The notes beneath the pieces are model-generated. The model saw only the letters and a program-made list of their open reading frames with translations. It was not told where the DNA came from and made no database searches. From Dokdonella sp. (lineage in GTDB: Bacteria > Pseudomonadota > Gammaproteobacteria > Xanthomonadales > Rhodanobacteraceae), in the NCBI GenBank assembly GCA_019634795.1, contig JAHCAR010000012.1, positions 1-64,000 of the forward strand: 64,000 bases of DNA, in the 5' to 3' direction. Below are positions 6,906 through 18,000 of the stretch, piece by piece. Made by a program: the position numbers and the translations under genes. Position 1 is the stretch's first letter. Every line of letters begins with the position of its first letter.

Positions 6906-9602
6906 TCAAGAATGTCCGGGACGGCCCTTCGACGCCTGATCGTGAATCCGTCGCGCCTCGTCGATCAGCACGTTTCCCTCGGCATAGGCTTTCATGCGGA
7001 TGTCCAGCGCGCGCTTCGACAGCTTTTCGGCTTCGTCCATTTCACCCCGAGCCAGGTGGATGCGGGCGAGGCCGAGCAAGGGCCAACTGACGCTGCGGTC
7101 GTCCGGACCGAGCGTGCGCTCCCACAGCTCCAGGCTGTGACCGAGCGTCTTCTCCGACTCGTCGAGGTGGCCGCGCTCCAGTGCGATCAGGCCCAGATAC
7201 ATGATCGGAAATTCGAGGCTCGACTCCTTGGCCTTCAAGCGTCGTCGAATGGCGAGATTCTCGCGCATCAGCCGCTCGGCCTCGTCGAGTCGTCCGAGAT
7301 GAATCAGGACGCGCCCGAGCGACATCATCTGCCCTGAGGTGACTGGACTGTCTTCGCCGAGTGCGGCGCGGCGGATCTCGAGCGCACGGCGCATGGGTGC
7401 TTCGGCGCGTGCGAACGCTCCGTGGTCCTGCAGCACCTTGCCGAGGGTCGCCAATGTGCCCGCCAACTCGCCGTTGTCGGGGCCGAGTGCGGCTTGCTGG
7501 ATGTCGACGGCCTGCTGCAATTCGGATTCGGCGTCGGCCCAACGCCCCAGCTTCTCGTGGGCGAGCGCGAGATTCTTCAGGCTCATGGCGACGAACGCGT
7601 GATTCGGACCGAGCGTGGCGCGGCGCTGCGCGAGCGATTGTTCGAACATCTCGGCGGCCATGGCGGCGTCGCCCCTGGCCAGGTAGATGGAGGCTATCGC
7701 ATTACGGCTGCGAACGAGATGCGGGTGATCGGGAGGCAGGGTGCGCTTGCGGACTTCGTAGGCGCGTTGCAGCTCGACCATAGCCTCGTCGAGCCGGCCC
7801 TGCTGGTAGAGCGTCACGCCGAGATCGTGCACGGCGAGCGCCCAGGTCTCCGGATCCGTGTTCGGATCGAGGCCCTGGGTCCCTTCGCGCAACAGCGCTT
7901 CGGCGTCTTTCCACTGGCTGCGATGGTAGGCGAGGACGCCGCGGCTGCGCAGCAGGGCGCGATGTTGTGGATCGTCGGCCGGAGAGGTCGCGTCGAGCAC
8001 GGTCTGGGCCTGCGCGAAGATGCGTTCGGCCTGGTCGTAGTGGCCGATCTGGACGTAGACGTCGCCGATCGCGCGAAGGAAGCGGCCACGTGCTGCCGGG
8101 TGATCGCCGAGAGCCGTACCGAGTTCATCGGCACCACGATCGAGTAGGTCCGCGGCGGACACCTGGTCGGCCGGCTTCGATCCGGGCCGCGATCCGTCGA
8201 ACAGGCCGATGAGGAAGTCCGAGATCGCGCGTGACTCTCCGAGGGCCTGCTGCGCGGCTGCCGTTTCGCTTCGCGCCTTCAGCAACCCGTAGCCGAGACC
8301 GGCGACGCCGAGCACGAGACCGAGCAGGGCGACGCCCGAAGTGATCATGCCGACACGATGTCGACGCGCAAACAGGCGGAACCGGTAGCCGGCGCCCGAC
8401 GCCCGTGCTTCCACCGGCATGTTCGAGAGGTAGCGGCGGATGTCGGCGGCGAACTCACCGACCGAGCCGTAGCGATCGTCACGTTCGATGGCCATGGCCT
8501 TGCCGACGATCCAGTCGAGATCGCCGCGCAGTTGCCGGACCACATCGGCGATCTCCGTACCGCGCCGCTCGGCCGTTTCGGTCGCCTCGTCCCTGGACAG
8601 GGTCGAGAATCGCTGCGACGGAGTCTGCGTGTTTCCGGAACCGATCCGCGCGATCAGGGCGATCAGGCCCGAATCACCGCGTTCGAACGGCACGCGACCG
8701 GACAGCAGTTCGTACAGGAGAACGCCGAGCGAGTAGACGTCGGTGCGCGTGTCGATGCCACCGTCGATGCGCTGCGGGTCGAGGGCCTCGGGGCTCATGT
8801 ACACCGGCGTGCCGAGAATCTGCGTGCCGGTTTCGAGGGCGAGCCGGGCTTCCGCACGGTCCAGCGACTTGGCGATGCCGAAATCGATGACTTTCGGAAT
8901 CGCCTTGCCGCTTTCCTCGACGACCAGCACGTTCGACGGCTTCAGATCCCGATGCAGGATCTGCTGCCGGTGCGCATGCTCGACGCCGGCACAGACCCGC
9001 AGGAACAGTTGCAGTCGCTCGATGACGGACAGGCGATGGTCGTCGCAGTAGGACGTGATCGGCGAACCGGCCACGAGTTCCATGACGAAGTACGGTTGGC
9101 CGTCCTCGGTCGTGCCGGCATCGAAGAAGCGCGATACGTTCGAGTGGCCGAGCCGGGCCAGCGCGCCCTGTTCGATTCCGAAACGCTCGCGCGCGTCGGG
9201 CGGAAGATTGGCGCGGATGCGCTTGAGTGCCACTTCGCGCCGGACCGGCTGCTCCTGGCGCGCCCGATACACCTCGCCCATGCCGCCCGAACCGAGTCGC
9301 TCGATGATCGCGTACGGACCGATGCTGGCCGGCAGCGGCAGTTCCGATTCACGCTCCTGACCGGTATCCGCCGCATCGGGAAGCAGGCGCAGATCGATCA
9401 CGGCGGGACGGTCGAGGAAGTCACCAAGGTCATCCTCCGCTACGAGCAGGGCCAGCACTTCCGCGGCCAGTGCGTGGTCGTCGCCGGCCCGCGACACGAC
9501 CCAGTCACGGCGGGTTTCGACCGCGACCTCGAGCGCTTCGACCAGCAGGTGATGCGCGCGGCGCTGGAACTGCAGGTCGGTGGTGTCAGGCTCGCTCGGC
9601 AA
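6906..9602 (-). CDS. membrane Ser/Thr protein kinase with C-terminal TPR repeats (cassette 1)
   Basis: This 898-aa protein has a short helical N-terminus, then a Hanks-type kinase. Visible elements are the glycine loop GSGGMGEVY (104-112), VALK lysine 127, the catalytic loop HRDLKPSN (217-224), DFG (240-242) and a PEAL/APE-like segment near 271. All catalytic residues are present. One transmembrane helix lies at about 418-440, followed by many tetratricopeptide repeats to about 890. The kinase is therefore cytoplasmic and the TPR part probably periplasmic. The start is a TTG at 9600-9602, because no in-frame ATG precedes the kinase domain. It lies 234 nt downstream of an ECF sigma gene on the same strand. 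In the ECF43 group such a kinase phosphorylates and activates its sigma factor, which is inferred here. Confidence 0.9.
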   Translation of the reverse strand: MPSEPDTTDLQFQRRAHHLLVEALEVAVETRRDWVVSRAGDDHALAAEVLALLVAEDDLGDFLDRPAVIDLRLLPDAADTGQERESELPLPASIGPYAIIERLGSGGMGEVYRARQEQPVRREVALKRIRANLPPDARERFGIEQGALARLGHSNVSRFFDAGTTEDGQPYFVMELVAGSPITSYCDDHRLSVIERLQLFLRVCAGVEHAHRQQILHRDLKPSNVLVVEESGKAIPKVIDFGIAKSLDRAEARLALETGTQILGTPVYMSPEALDPQRIDGGIDTRTDVYSLGVLLYELLSGRVPFERGDSGLIALIARIGSGNTQTPSQRFSTLSRDEATETAERRGTEIADVVRQLRGDLDWIVGKAMAIERDDRYGSVGEFAADIRRYLSNMPVEARASGAGYRFRLFARRHRVGMITSGVALLGLVLGVAGLGYGLLKARSETAAAQQALGESRAISDFLIGLFDGSRPGSKPADQVSAADLLDRGADELGTALGDHPAARGRFLRAIGDVYVQIGHYDQAERIFAQAQTVLDATSPADDPQHRALLRSRGVLAYHRSQWKDAEALLREGTQGLDPNTDPETWALAVHDLGVTLYQQGRLDEAMVELQRAYEVRKRTLPPDHPHLVRSRNAIASIYLARGDAAMAAEMFEQSLAQRRATLGPNHAFVAMSLKNLALAHEKLGRWADAESELQQAVDIQQAALGPDNGELAGTLATLGKVLQDHGAFARAEAPMRRALEIRRAALGEDSPVTSGQMMSLGRVLIHLGRLDEAERLMRENLAIRRRLKAKESSLEFPIMYLGLIALERGHLDESEKTLGHSLELWERTLGPDDRSVSWPLLGLARIHLARGEMDEAEKLSKRALDIRMKAYAEGNVLIDEARRIHDQASKGRPGHS

Positions 9603-9836
9603 TGTCTGGTCCGTTGTTCGACCGCAATGGGTACGGTTCGATGGCTCGGCGCACAGCGGTCCGACGACCCCGCCCGCACGTCACGCGGAAGTCCGGTCCG
9701 CCAGCGCAACGCGGCGAACGAAGATCGCGGCACCCGCCTCGCCTGATCAATGCCGCGCTTCGTCGACTCCCTGACCGTACGCGGAAAACCGCGTCTGGAT
9801 CCCTCACCGGTGCGGGACGCGCTGTTCGGCGCGGAC

Positions 9837-10421
9837 TCACCCCGTCGCGCCCGCGCCGGACAACTGCCGTCGCAGCCACAGGCGCGCGGCGGACCAGTCA
9901 CGCTCGAGCGTCGCATGCGACACGTCGAGCACCGCGCAGGCTTCCTCGATGCTGAGTCCGCCGAAATAGCGCAGCTCGACCAGGTGCGCCTGGCGCTCGC
10001 TGATCAGGGCCAGTCGATCGAGGGCGTCGTTGAGATCGAGCAGGTCGGGCGAAACGTCGAACGCAATCGCGACCGCTACGTCGGCCAGGGGCACCGGTTC
10101 GAGTTCGCCGCCGCGCTTGCCGGCGCGCCGGCGTCGCTCGTGGTCGACCAGGACGCGTCGCATCGCGCACGCAGCCAGCGAAAGGAAATGATTGCGATCC
10201 TCGATGCGCGCGCGCTCCTGGCCGACAAGGCGCAGGAAGGCCTCGTGCACGAGCGCGGTCGTCTGCAGCGTGTGGCCCGGGCGCTCGTTGCGACGCGCAC
10301 TTCGCGCGATCCTGCGCATTTCGCCGTACACCAGAGGCAGCAAGGAATCGAAGGCACCGGGCTCGCCGGCGCGCCACTGGTGAAGCAGCTCGGTGACCTC
10401 TCCGGAAACTGGGTTCGGCAT
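9837..10421 (-). CDS. ECF-type RNA polymerase sigma factor (cassette 1)
   Basis: This is a 194-aa protein with sigma region 2 (FDSLLPLVYGEMRRIA, residues about 20-40) and region 4 (LSIEEACAVLDVSHATLERDWSAARLWL). It resembles the TIGR02999/ECF43-like family, whose members usually sit beside Ser/Thr kinases and lack a classical anti-sigma factor. The ATG at 10419-10421 was chosen because conserved region 2 starts shortly after it and the upstream extension is not protein-like. The ribosome-binding site is weak. It is followed on the same strand by the kinase gene and is divergent from the first giant beta-helix gene. Its promoter targets cannot be identified by eye. The flanking secreted proteins are the obvious candidates. 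Confidence 0.88.
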   Translation of the reverse strand: MPNPVSGEVTELLHQWRAGEPGAFDSLLPLVYGEMRRIARSARRNERPGHTLQTTALVHEAFLRLVGQERARIEDRNHFLSLAACAMRRVLVDHERRRRAGKRGGELEPVPLADVAVAIAFDVSPDLLDLNDALDRLALISERQAHLVELRYFGGLSIEEACAVLDVSHATLERDWSAARLWLRRQLSGAGATG

Positions 10422-10573
10422 CGTCGGGCAGGGGGCAGGGAGCGATGAGGGAATTCTCCCGCATCTTACGCGAACCCCTCCAGAACAGCGGATCCGATGC
10501 AGGCCGAACCGGACCAGCCCGTCGATTTCCGGGGTTCCTACGCGGGCCGCCGCCGGTCGTTCGGCCAGACCCG

Positions 10574-10587
10574 GGTTGCATGCAACC
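10574..10587. promoter_or_regulatory. perfect 14-bp palindrome in divergent intergenic region
   Basis: GGTTGCATGCAACC lies 27 nt before the ATG at 10614, between the divergent ECF and beta-helix genes. It could be an operator or form a hairpin in the 5' leader. No clear -35/-10 pair was assigned. Confidence 0.3.
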
Positions 10588-10613
10588 AACCGCCAATGCA
10601 GAGGGGAAGCAAC

Positions 10614-13600
10614 ATGACCATCACGCGTTCTGGAATTTGTCGGGGTCTTCTGCTGACTTCGATGCTGGTGCTGGCCGGCACCGTCACCGAGGCAAGGGCC
10701 GCGACCTTTGTCGTCGACAGCGTCAGTGACGATGCCGGACTGACAGCGTGCACAAGTGCCCCTGCCGACTGTTCGTTGCGTGGCGCACTCGTCAATGCCA
10801 ACGGAGCGGGGGGATCGAACGTCATCACGTTCGACGCCGCCGTGTTCAATCCCGGCACGATCACCCTGACCAGCACGCTGCCGACCATCACCGGAACGCT
10901 GAGCATCGAGGGACCGGGCGCTTCATTGGTGACGGTAGAAGGCGCGGCCGGCTTCGGCTTGATGGCCGCCGGCACGGGCGCCGACTTGACGATCCGTGGC
11001 ATGACGTTCGCCAATGCCAATGCAATCGCATCAGGAGGCGCACTGTCCGTCACCGCCGCGACTCTGACCGTGACCCGCAGCGTGTTCTCCAACAATGCAA
11101 CGTCGGGTGCCTTCGGTGGCGCCGTCTACATCGAGAGCGGCAGCGTCGCATCATTCAGCGATACCACGTTCAGCGGCAATGCCGCATTCGGTCGAGGCGG
11201 CGCCATCTATCTCACCGGCTCCAGTACGTTGGCGTTGAGCGACTGCACGCTGACCGGAAACCACACCGATACGAGCGGCGCCTCGGCGGGACTCGGCGGC
11301 GCGTTGAACATCGAAACGTCGACCAGCGCAACGATTACGAACAGCACACTGACCGGTAACGCGGCGGTCTTTGGTGGCGGGCTCCATCTCCGTGGCTCAG
11401 TCACGGTCACCAACAGCACCATCGCAGGCAATACGGCGACCAGCGGCGGCGGCGGCGTCTACAACCGCGGCGTCACCCTGGAGCTCAACAACAGCATCAT
11501 TTCGGGCAACGCACAGAGCGGCGGCAGCTCGCAGTGCGAGAACGTCAATACCGGCTCGATCACGAACGCCCGCAACAGCCTGATCGAGGACAACCTGACG
11601 TGTGTCGATGGCATCAATGACAACAATCTGACCGGCGATCCGATGCTCGGGGCACTGGCCGACAATGGTGGGCCGACCCTGACGATGGCGCTGCATCCCG
11701 GCAGCCCGGCGATCGACGCCGGCGCGGATGCGCTCGCAGTCGACGAAAACAGCGCACCATTGCCAATCGATCAGCGCGGCTACACACGGATCATCGGCGG
11801 CGCGGTCGACATGGGTGCGGTCGAGTCCGGATCGTCGCCGAATTTCATCGTCGACACGACCAGCGACGCCGATCTCGAAACCTGCTCGACGGCGCCCGGC
11901 GACTGCTCGCTGCGCGGCGCGATTGCGCTGGCCAATGCAGCGTCGCAACCGATCTCGATCAGCTTCGATGCGACGGAATTCGCTTCCGCCCGGACGATCA
12001 CCCTCACGGCCAGCCTGCCGACGATCACCAACGCCAGTGGCGTCAACGTGCGCGGAACGGGGCCGTCGCTGTTGAGCATCGACGGCGCCGGCAGCTACCG
12101 CGTTTTCGCCGTCGGCGGCGGTGCCGACGTGGCGCTCGAGAACCTCACCATCGCCCACGGCCATGCGAACAAGGGCGGTGGCATCAACAGCAGCGGCACG
12201 CTCGCGGTCAGCAACGTCGTCTTCGATGCCAACGTTGCCACCAATACCGCCGGTGGCGGTCTCTATGTCAACAATGGCAGCGCCACGGTGACCGCGAGCA
12301 CGTTCACGGCCAACACGGCCAATGGCAACGGCGGCGCCATCGACAACTTCGGCGGCACGTTGACGGTGATCAACAGCACGTTCAACGGCAATGCCGCGAC
12401 CAGTGTAGCCGCCGGCTATGGCGGTGCGATCTACAGTTCCGTAGCCGGGTCGACGACCGTGATCAACAGTACCCTGGACGGCAACGGCGCAACGTTCGGC
12501 GGAAACCTCTACAGCATCGGTGCCTTCGCCTTGCACAACAGCATCGTTGCCGGTAGCACCGCGGGCGTGGACTGCTTCGCGCCTTCGGGCACCTTCGACC
12601 TGCAGTCGAGCCTGATCGAGGATGGCACCTGCGGCGCCAGCAACGGCACCAATGGCAACCTGAGCGGCGACCCCTTGCTCGGGGTACTGGCCGACAATGG
12701 CGGCGTGACCCCGACCATGGCGGTGCTGTCGGGTAGTCCGGCCATCGACGCCGGGTCCAATGCGCTGGCCGTGGACGCGGACAGCCAACCCCTCGGTACC
12801 GATCAGCGTGGTCCGGGCTTCGCACGCATCGTGAACAGCACGGTGGACATCGGCGCCTACGAATATGTCGACGCCGTGGCGCCTGCCGTGACGAGCTTCA
12901 GCGCGCCCTCGCCGGTCAACGGCCTGAGCATTCCAATCACCTCGTTCACGGCGACCGACAACCTCGGCGTGAGCGGTTACCTGATCACCGAATCCTCGAC
13001 ACCGCCGGCGCCCGATGACCCGGGTTGGAGTGGCAGCGCACCGTCGACCTACACGGTGGCCGGCGACGGTAGCTACACGCTTTACCCCTGGGCCAGGGAT
13101 GCGGTCGGCAACGTGTCGGCCGTCTACGATCCGCCAGCCAGCGTGATCGTCGACACCACCGCCCCGACGGTAACGGGATTCGCCGCGGATTCGCCGACGA
13201 ACTCGCTCACGATCGTCATCACGACGTTTACGGCGACCGACGCGAACGGCGTGACCGGGTATCGGGTCACCGAATCGGCGACGCCGCCGGCCGCAGGCGA
13301 TCCGGGCTGGAGTCCGACCGCACCTGCGACGTATGGCGTCGCCGCGGAGGGCCCTTACACGCTGTATCCCTGGGCCAGGGATATCGCCGGCAACGTCTCG
13401 GCCGTGTCGGCGTCACCGGCCAGCGTCGTCGTTGATACGACACCGCCGTCGGTCGTCATCACGAGCACGGCGGGCACCCCGACTGCGGCATCACCGATTC
13501 CGGTAAGCATCACGTTCAGCGAGCCGGTGGTCGGACTAACGCCGGGCGACATCGTCGTCGGCAACGGATCGATCGGCAGCCTCTCCGGTGGCGGCAACAG

Positions 13601-14924
13601 CTACACGGTCGATGTGACGCCGGCGGCATCGGGCACGGTCACGGTCGACGTCGCCGCGAGCGTCGCGAACGACCCGGCGGGCAACGGCAACACGGCCGCG
13701 ACGACCTTTTCGATCGCCTACGACGCGGACCTGCAGGCTGGTCCCAACTTCAGCGTCAATTCGCTCGCCGATACCGACGACGGTTACTGCGACGTGCCCG
13801 GCCAGGGGCTCGGCAATGCCGATTGCACCTTGCGCGAAGCGATCGACGCGGCCAATGCCGACATCGACGCGAGCATCGTATCGGTGTTGGTCGACGCAAC
13901 GATCACCCTCGACGGCGGCCAACTGCCGGCCATCACGACGGACGTGACGATCATCGGCAATGGCCAGGCCAACACCGTGATCGAGGCGTCCGACTGCGAT
14001 CCGATCACGCCACCGTCCTGTACGCCGGCCGCGTGGGGCGTGTTCTACGTGGACAACAGTGGTCAGCTGACCGTGCATGGCGTGACGATCCGCAACGGCA
14101 ACGCGCCGATGGACGGTGGCGCCGTCGAGAACTACGGTGCACTGACCTTGAGCGACGTCGCCCTGCGCCGCAACGTGGCGGCCGAAAGCGGTGGTGGCGT
14201 CGCCAACTTCGGCACGGCGACGCTGATGGATGTGACGATCAACGAGAACCTCTCGTTTACGGGCGGCGGCTTTTACAATTTCCTGGCCGCCACGGCGGTG
14301 CTCGATGGCGTCACGTTCGCCAACAACATCACGAGCGGCATTGGCGCCGGGATGTACCTCGGCGGCGGCGGTGTCGATGCCGTGCTGACCAATGTCACCT
14401 TCAATGCCAATTCGGCGCTCGCCGGTGGCGGCATTTATGTAAGCCGCAGCAGACCGGTGCTGATCAACGTAACCCTTAGCGGCAATACTGCGGCGTCCGG
14501 TTCGGGCGGCGGTCTGTACAACAGCGGAAGCATGGCCAACCCGGGCAGACCGAAGCTCGTCAACGTGATCATCGCCAATAGCGTCGGTGGCGGAGATTGC
14601 GTCAACGACGGAAATTCCTCGCCCGATGCGGCCTCGAACCACAACCTGATCGAGGACTCGGCCAACGCCTGCGGCCTGACCGATGGCATCGACGGTAACC
14701 TCGTCGGCGCCGATCCATTGCTCGGCACGCTTGACGACAACGGCGGCCTGACCAGCACGCTTGCCTTGCTGGACGGATCTCCCGCAATCGATGCCGGCAC
14801 GAGTGCCGATTGTCCGGCCACGGACCAGCGTGGGGTGATGCGTCCGTTCGGTGTGACGTGCGACATCGGTGCCTATGAATACGTCGACCGGATCTTCGCC
14901 GACGGATTCGAGGTATCGCCGTAG
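10614..14924 (+). CDS. giant secreted parallel-beta-helix protein with CSLREA-type units and IFADGFE tail
   Basis: This 1436-aa protein starts at the ATG at 10614, with GAGGGGAA at 10601-10608. The signal peptide covers residues 1-29 (cleavage after EARA). Three units begin with a CSLREA-like motif (CSLRGAL, CSLRGAI, CTLREAI) and continue as GGA/NST-rich parallel beta-helix repeats, at about 30-405, 407-752 and 1043-1423. Each ends with the choice-of-anchor-Q-like block SPAIDAG...DQRG...DIGAYE. Between units 2 and 3 are two Ig-like repeats of about 91 aa (GYLITES, YTLYPWARDAVGNVS) and one other Ig-like domain. The C-terminus is DRIFADGFEVSP. It is probably an exported surface or matrix protein. 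No enzyme residues are recognisable. It lies upstream of a paralogue in the same orientation, 81 nt apart, so the two are probably one operon. Confidence 0.9.
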   Translation: MTITRSGICRGLLLTSMLVLAGTVTEARAATFVVDSVSDDAGLTACTSAPADCSLRGALVNANGAGGSNVITFDAAVFNPGTITLTSTLPTITGTLSIEGPGASLVTVEGAAGFGLMAAGTGADLTIRGMTFANANAIASGGALSVTAATLTVTRSVFSNNATSGAFGGAVYIESGSVASFSDTTFSGNAAFGRGGAIYLTGSSTLALSDCTLTGNHTDTSGASAGLGGALNIETSTSATITNSTLTGNAAVFGGGLHLRGSVTVTNSTIAGNTATSGGGGVYNRGVTLELNNSIISGNAQSGGSSQCENVNTGSITNARNSLIEDNLTCVDGINDNNLTGDPMLGALADNGGPTLTMALHPGSPAIDAGADALAVDENSAPLPIDQRGYTRIIGGAVDMGAVESGSSPNFIVDTTSDADLETCSTAPGDCSLRGAIALANAASQPISISFDATEFASARTITLTASLPTITNASGVNVRGTGPSLLSIDGAGSYRVFAVGGGADVALENLTIAHGHANKGGGINSSGTLAVSNVVFDANVATNTAGGGLYVNNGSATVTASTFTANTANGNGGAIDNFGGTLTVINSTFNGNAATSVAAGYGGAIYSSVAGSTTVINSTLDGNGATFGGNLYSIGAFALHNSIVAGSTAGVDCFAPSGTFDLQSSLIEDGTCGASNGTNGNLSGDPLLGVLADNGGVTPTMAVLSGSPAIDAGSNALAVDADSQPLGTDQRGPGFARIVNSTVDIGAYEYVDAVAPAVTSFSAPSPVNGLSIPITSFTATDNLGVSGYLITESSTPPAPDDPGWSGSAPSTYTVAGDGSYTLYPWARDAVGNVSAVYDPPASVIVDTTAPTVTGFAADSPTNSLTIVITTFTATDANGVTGYRVTESATPPAAGDPGWSPTAPATYGVAAEGPYTLYPWARDIAGNVSAVSASPASVVVDTTPPSVVITSTAGTPTAASPIPVSITFSEPVVGLTPGDIVVGNGSIGSLSGGGNSYTVDVTPAASGTVTVDVAASVANDPAGNGNTAATTFSIAYDADLQAGPNFSVNSLADTDDGYCDVPGQGLGNADCTLREAIDAANADIDASIVSVLVDATITLDGGQLPAITTDVTIIGNGQANTVIEASDCDPITPPSCTPAAWGVFYVDNSGQLTVHGVTIRNGNAPMDGGAVENYGALTLSDVALRRNVAAESGGGVANFGTATLMDVTINENLSFTGGGFYNFLAATAVLDGVTFANNITSGIGAGMYLGGGGVDAVLTNVTFNANSALAGGGIYVSRSRPVLINVTLSGNTAASGSGGGLYNSGSMANPGRPKLVNVIIANSVGGGDCVNDGNSSPDAASNHNLIEDSANACGLTDGIDGNLVGADPLLGTLDDNGGLTSTLALLDGSPAIDAGTSADCPATDQRGVMRPFGVTCDIGAYEYVDRIFADGFEVSP

Positions 14925-15005
14925 ACAATTAGGAGTGCAGTGTGCATGGGAATCGTATGGCGTGGCCGAGGTCGCAGCGGGACATTCGAAACAGGGGAAA
15001 TCGAC

Positions 15006-18000
15006 GTGAATCAGCGAGCTGAGAGGAAGAGTGCGCGGCGAATCGGAGCGCTGCTGTGGGTCACGCTGGCGGTCGCCGGACCGGTTCATGCTGCGACCTG
15101 GGTCGTCGACACGACCACCGATGATGGCGGATTGAGCGCCTGCACGGCCGCAGCGGGGGACTGCTCGCTGCGCGGCGCGATCGTGAATGCCAACGCTGCC
15201 GGCGGCAGCAACACGATCACCTTCGAGGCGAGCGCATTCAACCCGGGCACGATCACGCTCTCGAGCGCCCTGAGCGTCAACGCAGACCTGAGTATCGAGG
15301 CGAACGGCAACGTCACGATCAGCGGCAACAATGCCTCCGGCCTCTTCTCTGTACAGGCCGCCGCCGTCGCCCGCCTCACGGGCCTGACCCTGACCGCAGC
15401 CAGCGGCGCGGCGGTGTCCAACAATGGCATGTTGGTCGTCAGCGCGAGCACGATCTCCGGCAGCGTCAGCCCCGGCAACGGCGGCGGCATCTACAACAGT
15501 GGCACCTTGGTCCTCCTGGGTTCGACGCTGAGCGGCAATTCCGCCGACCGCGGTGGTGGCATCGCCACGGCCAATTCGGCAACGACGACCCTCGTCAACA
15601 GCACGGTGACCGGCAATTCGGCAACCAGCGGTGGCGGTGGCGTGTTCGCGGGAGGCGTATTCACGCTGATCAACAGCACCATCAGCAACAATGGCACGAG
15701 TGGCAACGGCGACGGCATCCGCACGGCCACCGGCACCAACCTGCGCATCGACAACAGCATCATCGCCAACGGCACGGGATCCGGCATCGATTGCTCGCTG
15801 GCGACGTCGAATACCCTGACGCTGCGCTACAGCCTGATCGAGGACGGCAGTTGCGGCGCCGGTGGTGGCGGCAACGGCAACCTGAGCGGTGATCCGAACT
15901 TCGGCGCGTTGACGGGCGAACCGGCCTACTACCCGCTCAATGCCGGCAGTGCCGCCGTCAATTCGGGCAGCAATGCCCTGGCTGTCGACCAGGACGGCAG
16001 TCCGCTCGGATTCGACCAGGCCGGCGGGACGCGCATCGTCGGCGGCACGGTCGACATGGGCGCCTTCGAACGCGGCAATGCGCCGAACTTCGTCGTCGAC
16101 AACACGACGGATTTCGATCTCGGCGATTGCGCCGCCGCACCGAACGATTGCTCGCTGCGCGGAGCGATCCATCTCGCCAACCTGCTCGGCGGCACGCACA
16201 CGATCAGCTTCGATCCCAGCGTGTTCGGCACGGCGCAGACGATCACGCTGTACGGCGATCTGCCGGCTATTTCCGCCACCCTCGTCATCGACGGGCCGGG
16301 CCCGTCGAAGGTGACGGTGGACGGAGCCGCCGCGCATCGCGTGTTCACGGTCAACACCGGCGCCAATGCGACGTTCAGGGCCCTGACCATCGCCAACGGC
16401 AACAACGCCAATGGCGGGGTCGCGGCAGCGGGCGGCATCACCAACACCGGCACGGCCACGGTCATCGACTGTCTGCTCGACAACAATTCGAGCGAAAGCC
16501 TTGGCGGAGGGATCTACAACAACGGAACGCTGGTCGTTAAGCGCAGCACGATCCGGGGAGGCTCGGCCTTTTTCGGTGGCGGCATCTACGGCGACGGCGG
16601 TCCGATCAAGGTCATCAACAGTACGCTGTCCGGCAATTTCGCTCCACGCGGCGGCGGCATCCACCTTACCAGTGGCACGATCACGGTCATCAACAGCACG
16701 ATCGCCGGCAACGAAGCGAGCAATCCCGGTGCCGGCATCAAGAGCGTCGGGGGCACGGTCGATCTGGTCAACACCATCGTCGCCGACAACACCGGCGGCA
16801 GCCAATGCAACACGACCGCGACGATCAACGCGATCCACACCTTGATCCAGGGCAATCTCAACTGCGTCACCGGCACCAACAGCAACAACCTGACCAGTGA
16901 TCCGCTGCTCGGCGTACTCGCCGATCACGGCGGCCCGACACCGACGATGGCATTGCCATTCGGCAGTCCCGCGATCGATGCCGGCGACGATACGCTGGCC
17001 GTCGACGAGAACAGCAACCCGTTGATCAGCGATCAGCGCGGCAGCGGCTACGATCGCAGCGTCGGCGGACGGGTCGACATGGGCGCCTATGAAGCGCACG
17101 ACCTGCTCGTCGACACGGTCAGTGATGCCGATCTTCAAGATTGTTCGTCGGCACCGGACGACTGTTCGCTTCGGGGGGCCATCAACCTGGCCAACACGCT
17201 CAGTGGAGGCACGACGATCCGGTTCGACGGCAGTGTCTTCGTGCCCGCAACGATCACCCTGACCAGCGATTTGCCGCCGATCAGCCGCGACATGGACATT
17301 TCCGGCCCGGGTCACAACAAGGTGATCCTCTTCGGAACGAGTACCTACCATGCCTTCACCGTCGCCGCCGGCGTGACGGCCAGCATCACCGGCATGTCCA
17401 TCAGTTACATGACCACGTCGGGGTCCGGCGGCGGAATCACGAACCACGGAACGCTGACGATGTCGGACGTCTGGTTCTCGCATACGGGCGCGGCGCTCAA
17501 CGGTGGCGGCATCTACAACTCGAGCACCGGCACGTTGGCGTTGAGCGACGGCAATTTCATCCAGACGACGGCAGCGAGCGGTGGTGGCCTCTACAGTGAG
17601 GGCCCGACGACGGTCACCGACACCCGGTTCTTCGACAATTCCAGCACCTCGGACGGCGGCGCGATCGCACTTTCCGGACCTGGCGTGAGCCTGACCGTCG
17701 GTGGCGGCTCCGTCCTCGGCAGCTCGAGCGCCGCGAGTGGCGGTGCGATCCATATCGCCAACGGCAGCTCGGCGACCGTGAGCGGCACGACTTTCACGAA
17801 CAACGCCAGTACGTTTAGCGGCGGGGCGATCCATGTCGCCAGCGATGGCGCGCTGGCGCTCGGCAATAGCGTGCTATCCGGCAGCCATACGACCGACGCC
17901 GGCAGCACCGGCGGTGCGATCTTCAATGAAGGCTCGCTGACGGTCGTCGACACCACGTTTTCCGGCAACAGCACGCCGATGGCGGGTGGCGCGCTGAACA

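Noticed and set aside
13536-17834. 1432-aa open frame on the minus strand
   Set aside because: It is antisense to two well-supported beta-helix genes. The product is A/R/D-rich with no domain. It is a frame artefact of GC-rich repetitive coding sequence.
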